Shown here piece after piece: positions 1 through 8,715 of a stretch of 64,000 bases of DNA. This stretch comes from an uncultured Rhodoplanes sp. (GTDB taxonomy: Bacteria > Pseudomonadota > Alphaproteobacteria > Rhizobiales > Xanthobacteraceae), in assembly GCA_936924235.1 (NCBI GenBank), contig CAKZHN010000459.1, forward strand, positions 1 through 64,000. The letters are read 5' to 3'. Position 1 is the stretch's first letter. Every line of letters begins with the position of its first letter. A program made the translations under genes and the position numbers. Under the pieces are notes generated by a model that was not told the DNA's origin, made no database searches, and was given only the letters and a program-made list of their open reading frames with translations.

Positions 1-326
1 ATCACCTCGGTGCTGTCGTAGTTCGGCCGAGGCGCCGGGCACTTGTAGCATGGCGCTGAGACGCCGTAGCCGGGATCCACCGGAGGCCGTACCCCAAATG
101 CTGGATCGACAGGTCGCTGGTTAGGAGGCCGAACCCCAAAATCAGGATCGACAGGCCGCTGGTTAGGAGGCCGAACTCCAAAATCAGGATCGACGGGTCG
201 CTGGTTGGGAGGTCGAACACCGAAGTCCGGATCAACCGGGGCGCGTCCTTGTGCGGACGCAGACGTAGAGGCAATTGCAAGCAAAAGGGCCAGCAAGCCC
301 CCCAAAGACACTGTGAGGTACTTCAT
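1..326 (-). CDS. Secreted proline-rich tandem-repeat peptide (partial, C-terminus beyond window)
   Basis: An open frame reads leftwards off the window edge from an ATG at 326. The upstream sequence AGGGGAG lies 6-7 bases before the ATG. Residues 1-25 form a typical signal peptide ending ASTSASA|QG. The mature part has three near-identical 14-residue units, VDPDFGVRPPNQRP, then a fourth degenerate unit and a tail containing CYKCP. No enzyme family is recognised. The repeat and the export signal suggest a periplasmic or surface peptide, possibly with a metal- or disulphide-binding CxxC tail. There is no stop codon in the window, so the length is unknown. The export signal is clear; the function is unknown. 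Confidence 0.7.
   Translation of the reverse strand, partial: MKYLTVSLGGLLALLLAIASTSASAQGRAPVDPDFGVRPPNQRPVDPDFGVRPPNQRPVDPDFGVRPPNQRPVDPAFGVRPPVDPGYGVSAPCYKCPAPRPNYDSTEV
103..228. repeat. 42-bp tandem repeat, three units
   Basis: Units start at 103, 145 and 187, exactly 42 bp apart, with a partial unit from 229. They encode the 14-residue repeat of the leftmost gene on the minus strand. Unit-to-unit differences are a few bases, mostly silent. Confidence 0.9.
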
Positions 327-890
327 AGGACTCCCCTGTTATGCGCAGCTTGATCCGCGCAAAAAAAGTTGGCTCAGAACCTGGGCTGAGCCCCCCATGG
401 CCTCCTCACAGTGCATCCACGTTAACACGAGCTCTCGCAGCTGTTAACCACCTAAGCTTATGTTTCTACTGGGTGATCCGTTTTGACACACTTGCTTTCG
501 TTGGCCACCTGGCTCAAGCGGGCAAGGGTGATTGGCGTGTCGCCTCGCGTTCGTCGCCACCACTTTCGCCCAGACAAACCCGAGCGATGTCATTGGCACC
601 TTCAAGAACGATTGCTCTATCGTTCGTCTAGTCGGCGTCATCTTGTTCGCGAGCAGGACGGGGGGCACCCGGCGCGCCGGCTGCATGTGATCAACTGATG
701 CGTGTCCAAGCTCTGCTGCCAATGACGGACCGCTAGATGAGGTACATCACGTCTCGGAGCGCGGCTTCCTTGCGCCCCTCGAGCCCAATGGCACGTTAAC
801 CAATCCGCCGTTGTGAACGTCGGGTCTCTTGTGAACCGCCCCTGCGAAATGGGACAGTCGAGAGCGATGCGGCGCTTAGGATGATAACCT
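327..890. other. Intergenic region without recognisable gene
   Basis: About 560 bases between the divergent repeat-peptide gene and the cytochrome c peroxidase gene. Both promoters should lie here. The short frames in it have no ribosome binding sites or family resemblance that I can see. Confidence 0.5.
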
Positions 891-1844
891 ATGCTTCGCA
901 TTCTGCGTTGGTTTCAAGCGCTTTGTTTGGCGGCATGCGCCGGACTTCTGGGCGCAAATGCTCCGGCGATCGCCGGCGACCCACTCATCGCGCTCGGCAA
1001 AAAATTGTTCTTTGACGCGCGCCTATCGGGTAGCGGCAATACCGCGTGCGCGACCTGTCACGATCCGTACTTTAGCTATACGCAGCCTGGGAAGGTCGCG
1101 ATCTCGGACAATGGTCAAATTGGCCGCCGTAATGCTCTTTCGCTGCTCGATGTGCGAACGCTGCCCCGTCTCATGTGGGATGGCCGTTTCCCTTCGCTTG
1201 AACATCAGGTTTTCGGTCCATTCACGACTGGCGAGATGGGAACCTCTATCCAAGAGGCCGTGAGACGCCTGAACTGGAATCCAGAATACCGGCATCTGTT
1301 CTATCAAGCGTTCGGCGAGCCTCCGACACCGGAAGGCTTGGCTCGAGCAATTGCCTCGTTTGAACGAACAATTGTTTCCCCCGAGAGTCGTGTGGATCGG
1401 TTCTTGGTGAGCGGGGATCCGAAAGCTCTTTCACCGCTGGAGCGACATGGCTTCGATGTTTTCACGAGGCGGGCGCCATGCAGCAAATGTCATCAATTGT
1501 TCCCCGAGGAAGGTAATCCTTCTGGGAACGGACGGCCGCTCTTCACCGACTTCCGATTTCACAATATCGGGATCAAACCACAAATGTTTCATGATTTGGG
1601 CAGGTTCGAACAGACTGCAAACTCGATTGATTGGGGGGCGTTCCGGACTCCCGCTTTGCGTAATGCCGTGCGCACACCGCCTTACATGCACAACGGTAGC
1701 CTAGCCACTCTCGAAGAGGTCGTGGAGTTTTATAATGCTGGCGGAGGCGCGACGCTTAACGTCTCCCCATTGATTCGTCCCCTGCACCTGCACCAAGACG
1801 AGAAGGCAGCATTGGTCGCCTTCCTCAAAGCAATGGCAAACTGA
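891..1844 (+). CDS. Di-haem cytochrome c peroxidase (MauG/CcpA family)
   Basis: 317 aa. Residues 1-29 are a signal peptide (…NAPAIAG|DP), so the protein is periplasmic. Two CxxCH haem-binding motifs are present: CATCH at 53-57 and CSKCH at 197-201. This is the family layout of an N-terminal peroxidatic haem domain and a C-terminal electron-transfer haem domain. The segment TPPYMHNGSL near residue 280 is the conserved C-terminal signature with the likely distal Met ligand. It would reduce hydrogen peroxide with electrons from small c-type cytochromes. AGGA lies 9 bases before the ATG. It stands alone between unrelated genes. The family is certain; MauG-like maturation activity cannot be excluded. 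Confidence 0.92.
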   Translation: MLRILRWFQALCLAACAGLLGANAPAIAGDPLIALGKKLFFDARLSGSGNTACATCHDPYFSYTQPGKVAISDNGQIGRRNALSLLDVRTLPRLMWDGRFPSLEHQVFGPFTTGEMGTSIQEAVRRLNWNPEYRHLFYQAFGEPPTPEGLARAIASFERTIVSPESRVDRFLVSGDPKALSPLERHGFDVFTRRAPCSKCHQLFPEEGNPSGNGRPLFTDFRFHNIGIKPQMFHDLGRFEQTANSIDWGAFRTPALRNAVRTPPYMHNGSLATLEEVVEFYNAGGGATLNVSPLIRPLHLHQDEKAALVAFLKAMAN

Positions 1845-1856
1845 ATGTAGACCTCG

Positions 1857-2023
1857 GGGCCCGGCAGTAAGTCATGCGCCGCAGAGGCGGCCTCGCAGGA
1901 TTTCTTGGCATCGGACTCGCACTTGGTTATGAAGCTTTTCAGCGGCGCGTCGGCCAGTTTCTTGTCGGTCGTGTGGCAGCGCTGGTTATATCCGTCGCAA
2001 TCAAGCTCGGAAAACGTGATCAA
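1857..2023 (-). pseudogene. PsiF-like repeat protein remnant
   Basis: The minus frame encodes TDKKLADAPLKSFITKCE and KKSCEAASAAH. This matches the pattern of small exported PsiF-repeat proteins (C…A..KKL.GA..SF..KC..DA). The usual signal peptide is absent upstream, and the frame runs on into sequence antisense to the peroxidase gene. I read it as a truncated relic. The resemblance is from memory of the family and is only moderate. Confidence 0.4.
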
Positions 2024-2247
2024 TTTTCACAGGTACCATGAGCGGTTTTCTTGACCCGGAGAGCAGCGTCTGGCGGTGGGCGAGAAACCGCGACGGGGGT
2101 ACTGGTGTGTTTCAACCCGTAATGCATTCACCTTCGATTAGCTGCGATCCGCTTGATCATTGGGATCGCGGCCTGGGTATCGAACATGTAGGTCAATCCA
2201 TCGCAAAAAGTGAGTTGGCTCTGAATTCGCGCTTCGACTAGCAGAGG

Positions 2248-2745
2248 CTATTTCGGCTTCGCAGTCTTCGACCAAACGACCATCGCTTCCGCCCAAGACT
2301 TTTGCCACTGTGCCGCAAATTGCAGCCAGAGTTGCAGTGGATTCGTCATTTGCATGCCGATGGTGCTTGGCGAATTCGCAGGAAAGCTTGTCATCTTAGC
2401 CAGCAACGCCGACGCCGGAGCAGCGCTTGGGTCTGGCAGTTTGAGCTGCGCCTCCCATGCGTCCATGATCTGATCCATGGTGTTAATTTGGACCGCAGCG
2501 ACGCTTTGTATTTGCGTTCGAACCGCATTCACGACTTGATCAGGCCAACCCAACTCTTTGGCGGCTTCGGCCATTCTGTTGATGAGCTCCTTGCCGTTTT
2601 TTTCGCTGGCTTCAGCGCTCTCATTGCGCCACTCCGACAGAGAATCCAGGGCGGCGTTTACCGCCTCCCGTGCTTTATTCGACAGTCCGGGAATCGGCAT
2701 GTGGCTAAACTTCCGACGTGAAATGTCGAGGAATCTATCTTCCAT
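2248..2745 (-). CDS. Phasin-like small protein
   Basis: 165 aa when started at the ATG at 2745. This start has AAGGAG 8 bases upstream; the longer start proposed by frame alone overlaps that ribosome binding site and is rejected. The sequence is amphipathic and mostly helical, with a C-terminal block NPLQLWLQFAAQWQKSWAE rich in aromatic residues. That composition resembles phasin-type granule-associated proteins of rhizobia. A role at polyhydroxyalkanoate granules is an inference only. A PHB-depolymerase-like gene lies 28 kb away, not adjacent. No signal peptide is present. Confidence 0.6.
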   Translation of the reverse strand: MEDRFLDISRRKFSHMPIPGLSNKAREAVNAALDSLSEWRNESAEASEKNGKELINRMAEAAKELGWPDQVVNAVRTQIQSVAAVQINTMDQIMDAWEAQLKLPDPSAAPASALLAKMTSFPANSPSTIGMQMTNPLQLWLQFAAQWQKSWAEAMVVWSKTAKPK

Positions 2746-2862
2746 GACTGCGCTCCTTTCCACACTGATGGTGAGGTTCCCGCCACGGCACTCGGGGATC
2801 AGGCGAGTGGGCCTGCGCTTTGGCGGGCGAAGGCGTGTACACGATCGCCGGCTTCCAAGAGT

Positions 2863-2964
2863 TCAGAAGATCGCAGATAAAAACAGTGCAGTCACCAAAG
2901 AGGTATGAACGACAAGCCCAGTCACAAACCATCTATCGATGCCAGATTTGGGATACGTGTTCAT
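2863..2964 (-). CDS. 33-aa single-span membrane peptide
   Basis: A short frame with AGGAGAG 7 bases before its ATG. It encodes a polar N-terminus (about 12 residues) followed by one hydrophobic segment that runs to the C-terminus (…FVTGLVVHTSLVTALFLSAIF). The ribosome binding site and the clean single-span topology support a real small membrane protein. No homologue is recognised. It lies upstream of, and is read in the same direction as, the phasin-like gene. Confidence 0.45.
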   Translation of the reverse strand: MNTYPKSGIDRWFVTGLVVHTSLVTALFLSAIF

Positions 2965-3041
2965 GACGCTCTCTCCTGTACGCTTGGCGACGTACAATAA
3001 TGACACTTCGATTGTTCGCACGGTAGGATCATTTTAGTCGT

Positions 3042-3053
3042 GGAACCGGTTCC
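3042..3053. promoter_or_regulatory. 12-bp palindrome GGAACCGGTTCC
   Basis: A perfect palindrome 78 bases upstream of the minus-strand small membrane gene. The same 12 bases, again followed by CTT, recur at 44579-44590 just before another membrane-protein gene. It could be an operator; nothing shows which protein binds it. Confidence 0.3.
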
Positions 3054-3246
3054 CTTTTCTGCAATGCAACAAGGTGGCGGGACCAGCACAGGCCGTGCAT
3101 ACCGCGGTGACTGACCAGCAGTCCCGTCATGGCTGGCGCGCCACACCGCGAGCGCCGTATGCTCTTACAGTCGTGTCGACCGTCCTTAAAATCGGCGCCT
3201 TTCGCGCTTTGAATTGGCGTTATTCAAGAAATTAGGAGTCGCAGTC

Positions 3247-3453
3247 GTGGCCGTTGGAAAAGTGAAGTGGTTCAATCCGACCAAGGGATACGGGTTCATC
3301 CAGCCGCAAGCTGGGAGCGGCGATGTCTTTGTACATATTTCAGCCGTCGAGCGCGCAGGACTACGCACGCTCAATGAAAACCAGACAGTCGAATACGAAC
3401 TCGTGACGGGTCGAAATGGAAAAGCCTCGGCTGAGAATTTGAAAGTCAAATAG
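3247..3453 (+). CDS. Cold-shock domain protein (CspA family)
   Basis: 68 aa from the GTG at 3247, which has TTAGGAG 8 bases upstream. The longer in-frame start has no such site. The protein is one cold-shock domain: VGKVKWFNPTKGYGFI carries the RNP1-type motif KGYGFI, and DVFVHISAVE carries RNP2. It is a single-stranded nucleic-acid chaperone expected in the cytoplasm. Length and motifs are typical. Temperature response cannot be inferred from the sequence. Confidence 0.93.
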   Translation: MAVGKVKWFNPTKGYGFIQPQAGSGDVFVHISAVERAGLRTLNENQTVEYELVTGRNGKASAENLKVK

Positions 3454-3705
3454 AACCAGCGATTTTGCAGGACGTGCATGTGCCGCTGCGCCGGCATCGC
3501 CATTGGGTTCCGCCGACCAGATGAACTGAATAATGACCGCGATGGGACATTCGCCCTATCGTTGCAAACGACGTTTTTGACCCAAAGCGTCTGACAGAGT
3601 CCCCCTGCAAGCGAGTCTACCCGCAACTGAAACTGTTCAGGTTCCCGACCTGAGCGGTACGGATAGATTGGCATCACCGGTCTACGAACTGCGGAAAGGT
3701 ACACC

Positions 3706-4920
3706 ATGACCCGCGACGCGGTCCGGCTTTTGGCGCCCGATTTTCTGTCGCTGACAATTGGCATTGTTGTGTTTTTTGTTGGCGTCCTGGTCACCCAGCG
3801 CGTGAAGGTTTTGCGAGATTTCAGTATTCCAGAACCCGTGAGCGGTGGGTTTATAGCGGTGGCCGCTATTTCCCTGATCTACTTTATCTTCAATCTCCAA
3901 ATTGACTTCGACCTCACAACGCGTGACCGATTGCTTGTGATTTTTTTCGCTACAGTCGGCATCAATGCACGGCTCGCCAATCTTAGGGCAGGCGGCCGAG
4001 CTTTGCTTGTCATGTGTGCGGTTTCAGCGGTATTCATATTCATTCAGAATGTCGCCGGAACCGCCGGCGCACTCGTCTTCGGTATGCCTCCTGCCGCTGG
4101 GGTCGTCTTTGGCTCGATAGGCTTGTCCGGGGGCCATGGGACCACCATCGCTTGGGCACCCATCATTGCAACTGAACATAATTTCCCTGCGGCCATGGAA
4201 ACTGGCGTCGCGGTGGCGACGCTGGGCCTAATAATCGCCAGCCTGTTGGGCGGTCCGATCGCAAAATATCTTATCGAAAAGCATCACCTACATCCTTCAT
4301 CGGCAGACATAGCGCAAAGCGAGCTCCCACCCGAATCCGATCAAGCACCAATAGACAAAATGGGAGTTATGTGGGCGATGCTTTGGGTGAACATCGCGGT
4401 AATTCTTGGCTATCTGGCGCATGACTTTATTTCCAATGCGACGACGATAAAGGTGCCACTGTTTGTGCCGTGTTTAATAATGGGTATGGTCTTATCCAAT
4501 ACTTTGCCGAAGCTCTTCCCGCGCTGGCCCTGGCCAGCACGCACAGCGTCGCTCGATCTCATCTCAAGCTATTCTCTATCAATTTTTCTCGCCATGTCAC
4601 TCATGAGCATGCAGATTTGGACTTTGGGAAAGGTTGCGGGACCGCTGCTTGTGATCGTCGGAGCCCAGACCCTGCTAGCGACGATATACATTTTGGTGGT
4701 GGTCTTTCCTGCGCTTGGGAAGGACTATCAGGCTGCGATACTGAGTGGCGGGTTTATCGGCATATCGATTGGCACGACGCCGACCGCGATCGCTACCATG
4801 ACGGCGATCACCAAGCGTCACGGACCATCGCCGAACGCCTTCGTCATTCTGCCTCTGGTGTCGGCGTTGTTTGTAAGTCTCGTAAACGTTGCGGCAGTTA
4901 CGTTGTTCTTATCCTTATAG
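3706..4920 (+). CDS. gltS: Sodium/glutamate symporter GltS
   Basis: 404 aa with about ten hydrophobic spans in two inverted halves. Signature stretches are GLSGGHGTTIAWAP near residue 142 in the first half and SGGFIGISIGTTPTAIATM near residue 347 in the second. These are the re-entrant glycine-rich loops of the GltS family, which takes up glutamate with sodium. GGAAAGG precedes the ATG. No partner gene is adjacent, so it is probably a single transcription unit. Confidence 0.93.
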   Translation: MTRDAVRLLAPDFLSLTIGIVVFFVGVLVTQRVKVLRDFSIPEPVSGGFIAVAAISLIYFIFNLQIDFDLTTRDRLLVIFFATVGINARLANLRAGGRALLVMCAVSAVFIFIQNVAGTAGALVFGMPPAAGVVFGSIGLSGGHGTTIAWAPIIATEHNFPAAMETGVAVATLGLIIASLLGGPIAKYLIEKHHLHPSSADIAQSELPPESDQAPIDKMGVMWAMLWVNIAVILGYLAHDFISNATTIKVPLFVPCLIMGMVLSNTLPKLFPRWPWPARTASLDLISSYSLSIFLAMSLMSMQIWTLGKVAGPLLVIVGAQTLLATIYILVVVFPALGKDYQAAILSGGFIGISIGTTPTAIATMTAITKRHGPSPNAFVILPLVSALFVSLVNVAAVTLFLSL

Positions 4921-5737
4921 CCGCGCAATAACGACGTGAACTCGACGATGTGAGCAAGGCGCTCGATCTGACCATGCCGCAAAGATGTTGTTCACGGCCA
5001 ACAAGGTCATCGAATGGGTCCGGCTTGATGTCAGCTAAGGGCACAGAGTGGATATAGCGGCGGTGCCCTCTGATGTCGATTTTCGGTGTAAAGTGGACAG
5101 GGCGTGAAACCGCCGGTGCTTCGGGCGCGGAATGAGTTGTATTCAAGCGCTGTCCCAACTTCAAACGCCGCAATGTTGGTCTGAACCGGCATACTGCCAA
5201 CTGCGATGACGAGGGATGACCGCCTGATGCTGAGGCGGCTGATGCTTGCTCTACGGCCCGGCGACACTTTCGTTGTCCGGCGCTGGATCGGCTGACACGT
5301 AGCGGGGCCGTTCCAGATGCTCAGAGTTCTGCAAATGATCCCGTCGCATGGCGCGACCAGCGTGTGGTCCTTGATGTTGACCTTGTAGAGCACAGCCTCC
5401 TGACTGGCCCTTGAGTGCCTTCTCGGCCTCGCTGCCGCAAAAACAGGCACGTGAACTGTGCCCATCAAAGAAGTTCCATTTTAAGGAAAGTTCCACTACG
5501 GTAAGAAGGCTTTGGGGGACTTGGATGCCGCAGAGGGCATTGGCCCTGATGGCGTTGTGCCATCCGGTCGCAGCTTGGTCACAAGACGGCACTGAGCCGC
5601 TCGAACCGGCCCTTGGGTGTGGCGGGTGTCGCCCCGGACCAGATCGATACCAGCATTGCAATTCCAGCTTGCGAAGCCGCGGCTAGGGCGATGCGGGTGC
5701 GCGGAACAATCTTGGACTGTTCTACAAAGGGGGCCGG
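4921..5737. other. Gene-poor region with degenerate sequence
   Basis: About 800 bases without an intact gene. On the minus strand near 5340-5450, EAEKALKGQ and, in the next frame, AVLYKVNIKDHTLVAPCDG resemble the coiled-coil to lipoyl-domain junction of HlyD-type membrane fusion proteins, so a decayed efflux gene is possible. The stretch 4950-5230 resembles a dispersed intergenic element of Bradyrhizobium genomes that is often mis-called as short proteins. Both readings are from memory and weak. Confidence 0.3.
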
Positions 5738-6721
5738 GTGACAACGGACGATCACGAGGCGGCGGGGCTCTTCAAGGTCGCCGCCGACCCGGGCGATGCA
5801 GTTGGACAGTATAACCTCGGACTGTCCTACGAGAACGGTCTTGGCGGACTGCCAAAGCACGATCGTGAGGCCGTCCGCCTCTACAGACTTGCCGCCGACC
5901 AGGGCCATACACTTGCACAGTATCGCCTCGGACTGTCTTACGCCTACGGCGTTGGCGGGCTGACGAAAGACGATCTCGAAGCGGCGCGGCTCTTCAGGCT
6001 CGCCGCCGACCAAGGCGATGCACTTGCGCAGTACATCCTTGGGCTATTCTACGAAAAAGGCCGTGGCGGACTGCCAAAGGATGAGCGCGAAGCGGCGCAG
6101 CTCTACAAGCTCTCCGCCGACCAGGGCGATGCACGCGCACAGAACAATCTTGGACTCTTTTACGAAAAAGGCCGTGGCGGATTGCCAAAGGATGAGCACG
6201 CAGCGGTGCGGCTCTACAAGCTCTCCGCCGATCAAGGGAATGCAGCTGCACAGATCAATCTTGGTATCTTCTACGAAGATGGACGAGGCGGACTGACGAG
6301 GGACGATCGCGAAGCGGCTCGTCTCTACAAGCTCGCTGCCGACCAAGGCAGTGCCTTGGGACAGACCAATCTTGGACTGTTCTATGCCAAAGGCGTGGGC
6401 GGACTTACACTGAACGAGCGCGAAGCCGTTCACCTTTTCAAACTCGCCGCCGACCAGGGCTTTGCCGCCGCGCAGCACAGCCTCGGATTATTCTATGAAA
6501 ATGGCCGTGGCGGGCTGAAAAAGGACGAGCGCGAAGCGGCTCGCCTCTACATGCTTGCCGCTGAGCAAGACGATGCTGTTGCCCAATTCAATTTGGCGGC
6601 GCTTTATGAAACTGGACGCGGCGTGGCGAAGGACATGAACAAAGCCTTACGTTGGTACAACAGAGCAGCCGAATCGGGAGACGCAGAGGCTAAGGACAGA
6701 TTGAAGATGCTGAGAGGCTAG
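5738..6721 (+). CDS. Sel1-repeat (TPR-like) protein, N-terminally shortened
   Basis: 327 aa made almost wholly of 37-residue Sel1-like repeats (pattern A.LYKLAADQGDA.AQ.NLGLFYEKGRGGL). Eight full units are followed by a partial one. Such solenoids mediate protein-protein contacts. The start is a GTG with AAGGGGG just upstream and no signal peptide. Upstream of the GTG the same frame still encodes half a repeat (GDAGARNNLGLFYKGG) and is then closed by a TAG at 5684-5686. The original gene was therefore longer and has lost its N-terminus. It may be expressed as a short cytoplasmic form or be a pseudogene. Confidence 0.7.
   Translation: MTTDDHEAAGLFKVAADPGDAVGQYNLGLSYENGLGGLPKHDREAVRLYRLAADQGHTLAQYRLGLSYAYGVGGLTKDDLEAARLFRLAADQGDALAQYILGLFYEKGRGGLPKDEREAAQLYKLSADQGDARAQNNLGLFYEKGRGGLPKDEHAAVRLYKLSADQGNAAAQINLGIFYEDGRGGLTRDDREAARLYKLAADQGSALGQTNLGLFYAKGVGGLTLNEREAVHLFKLAADQGFAAAQHSLGLFYENGRGGLKKDEREAARLYMLAAEQDDAVAQFNLAALYETGRGVAKDMNKALRWYNRAAESGDAEAKDRLKMLRG
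5746..6690. repeat. 111-bp tandem coding repeats (Sel1 units)
   Basis: Near-identical 111-bp units repeat through the Sel1 gene. For example GACCAAGGCGATGCA near 6008 recurs as GACCAGGGCGATGCA near 6119. High DNA identity between units implies recent unit duplication or conversion. Confidence 0.8.
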
Positions 6722-6888
6722 ACATGCAGCGGCCACGGCTGCTGCCGGCTTAAAGTCGAGGCTGCCGGCGCCTCCAGCCAAGTCCACGGCCGCCAACGAA
6801 ACGGTATGAGCCGGCCTTCGATCGTTCTGTTGCTGACGCTTTAGCCACCCACGTTGCGAGCTGGGCCGGCCGCTCGCAAGATCAACTC

Positions 6889-7416
6889 GTGAAACGGCAC
6901 CCACCTCGATGCAGAGGCTCAAAACAGCCAGCCTATAAGCACGTAGACGAGGGGCTGGCGCTGCGCCTGATCGGCGATGCAAAAAGACCCATCCACGCTG
7001 TCGCCAGAGACCTCGGCATCAGCATCAACACGCTGTACCGCAAATTTCCGGTCACGGCGATCCGAAAGGGCCAGCGCTGCAACAGCAAGCCGTTCGATCA
7101 GGCTGAAGCACTCCATCTCCTGTAAGATCCTGCCCTCACTCTTAAGGAAATCGCGGCTCATTTCAGCATCACGCGAGAGACTTTGCGGAAGCATCTGCCA
7201 GCCGCAGTCGTCATGCAGGCCCTGAGATCACGGCGGAAGGAGTTCGACCTGCGCAGAGCACGTGAGCTACTGGTAACCACGGAGATTCCTGTTACGGAGA
7301 TCGCAGCCACGATGGGCGTGAGTCCACCGACCCTTTATGCGCGCTTGCCCGTCGCAACCGACCTGCAAATGGCCGCCGAACGGCTTTACTTGTGGGCTTG
7401 GAACGAAGCGCTTTGA
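6889..7416 (+). pseudogene. Triple helix-turn-helix protein interrupted by an in-frame stop
   Basis: One continuous frame from the GTG at 6889 to the stop at 7414-7416 is broken only by a TAA at 7123-7125. It encodes three resolvase-type helix-turn-helix modules: IHAVARDLGISINTLYRKFP, LKEIAAHFSITRETLRKHLP and VTEIAATMGVSPPTLYARLP. The spacing between modules is regular at 60-75 residues. The stop falls at the start of the second module. Each module resembles the DNA-binding tail of serine recombinases, but no catalytic domain is present. It may be a relic, or two separate short DNA-binding proteins (78 aa, and 77 aa from the ATG at 7183). Confidence 0.55.
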
Positions 7417-7528
7417 ATTGGCATCTGCATCGGCATAATGACGATGCGCTTTGGCACAATCCGGATCGTCTAAGCGTGACTGGCCGCGCTTCTTGGTGTT
7501 CTGCTGGTTGCAATCGGAGAGATTGACG

Positions 7529-8710
7529 ATGGCCCCAAACTTTCTGTCTTCCAAGGATATCGTCATCATTGCTTATGGAGAAGTGAAGAACGAATTGCAC
7601 TCCGGCAAAACCGCTACCGAGTTGACTGCGGATGTTATGGTGCAACTTCTTGCCAAGACGGGTTTGACCAACCGCGAGATCGACGGTTTCGCCCTGACCT
7701 TGCCGCTGTCGGAGACGGGCTTCGCCTGGTACTCGAATGTTCTCGTCGACAATCTCGGAATCCAGGCGCGCTGGCTGCAGATCACCGACATCGGGGGCTG
7801 TTCGATCCTCGGCAATATCGCGAGGGCGGCGGCGGCGCTGAAATGCGGCATGATCGAGTTCGCGTTCTGCATCCATGCCGACGCGCCGAGCCGTCCGCAC
7901 GTTGCCGAATACTTCAACTATCGTTCCGAGTTTCAGGAGCCCGCCGGATTCCAGGGGCCGCTGGTCGCCTTCGGACTGATGACGGACGCCTACGATCAGA
8001 AATACGGTCTCAAGCCGGAAGCGCTTGGACTGCTCGCCGTGGCCCAGCGCAACGGTGCCGTGGCGAATGAAAACGCCCTCGAAAAACTGCGCAAGCCGAT
8101 CACGGTCGACGACTATCTCAATTCCCGGATGGTTTCGGAGCCCATGCGGCTTCTGGACTGCGTGATGCGCTGCGACGGTGCAAACGGCGTTGTCGTCACC
8201 ACGCTTGAGCGTGCCAGGGCCATGGGCGTCAAGAAGATGGTGAGGCTCGCGTCCTATTCGGAGATCACCAACTTCGATCCGACCAATTCCACGCCCGACG
8301 CATTCGACACCGGCTTCCAGGTGGTTGGCCCCGATGCGCTCAACAAGGCGGGGATGAGTCCGCGCGACGTGGACATGTTTCATCCGTATGATGACTTCCT
8401 GATCGCTTTGTTGCTCAAGCTCGAGCAGATCGGTTTCTGCAAGCGCGGTGAAGGAAGCGATTTCGTGCTAAGCACCGATTTCTCCCCGACCGGAGATCTG
8501 CCGCTCAACACTGGTGGCGGGCAGATTTCGGCGGGGCAGGCCGGGCTGGCCGGTGGCGGGCTCAATGTCGTCGAGGCGGTGCGTCAGTTGATGGGCGAGG
8601 CCGGCAGTCGCCAGGTGCCCCATGCGAAGAACGCCTTGGTCACGGGCATCGGCGTTGTGACCTATTTCCGCAACTGGGGTTCGAGCGTGGCGATGGTGAT
8701 GGAGGCTTGA
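7529..8710 (+). CDS. Thiolase-like protein (lipid-transfer/SCP-x type)
   Basis: 393 aa. The ATG at 7529 has CGGAGAG upstream; a longer start in frame is less likely. The fold signature includes a Cys at residue 91 in DIGGCSILGNIARAA, at the nucleophile position. Near the C-terminus are HPYDDFLIALLLKLE and LPLNTGGGQISAGQAGLAGG. This subgroup of thiolase-like proteins is normally partnered by a DUF35 protein, and one follows with an 8-base gap. The pair is expected to act on acyl-CoA in the cytoplasm, for example in cleavage or aldol steps of side-chain or aromatic breakdown. The substrate is not evident. Confidence 0.85.
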   Translation: MAPNFLSSKDIVIIAYGEVKNELHSGKTATELTADVMVQLLAKTGLTNREIDGFALTLPLSETGFAWYSNVLVDNLGIQARWLQITDIGGCSILGNIARAAAALKCGMIEFAFCIHADAPSRPHVAEYFNYRSEFQEPAGFQGPLVAFGLMTDAYDQKYGLKPEALGLLAVAQRNGAVANENALEKLRKPITVDDYLNSRMVSEPMRLLDCVMRCDGANGVVVTTLERARAMGVKKMVRLASYSEITNFDPTNSTPDAFDTGFQVVGPDALNKAGMSPRDVDMFHPYDDFLIALLLKLEQIGFCKRGEGSDFVLSTDFSPTGDLPLNTGGGQISAGQAGLAGGGLNVVEAVRQLMGEAGSRQVPHAKNALVTGIGVVTYFRNWGSSVAMVMEA

Positions 8711-8715
8711 ACTGC

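Noticed and set aside
103..230. Regularly spaced repeats that could be taken for a CRISPR array
   Set aside because: The units are contiguous, without spacers, and keep one coding frame with a signal peptide upstream.
4950..5230. Several short frames resembling commonly annotated Bradyrhizobium hypothetical proteins
   Set aside because: They look like mis-called frames of a dispersed non-coding element, not real genes.
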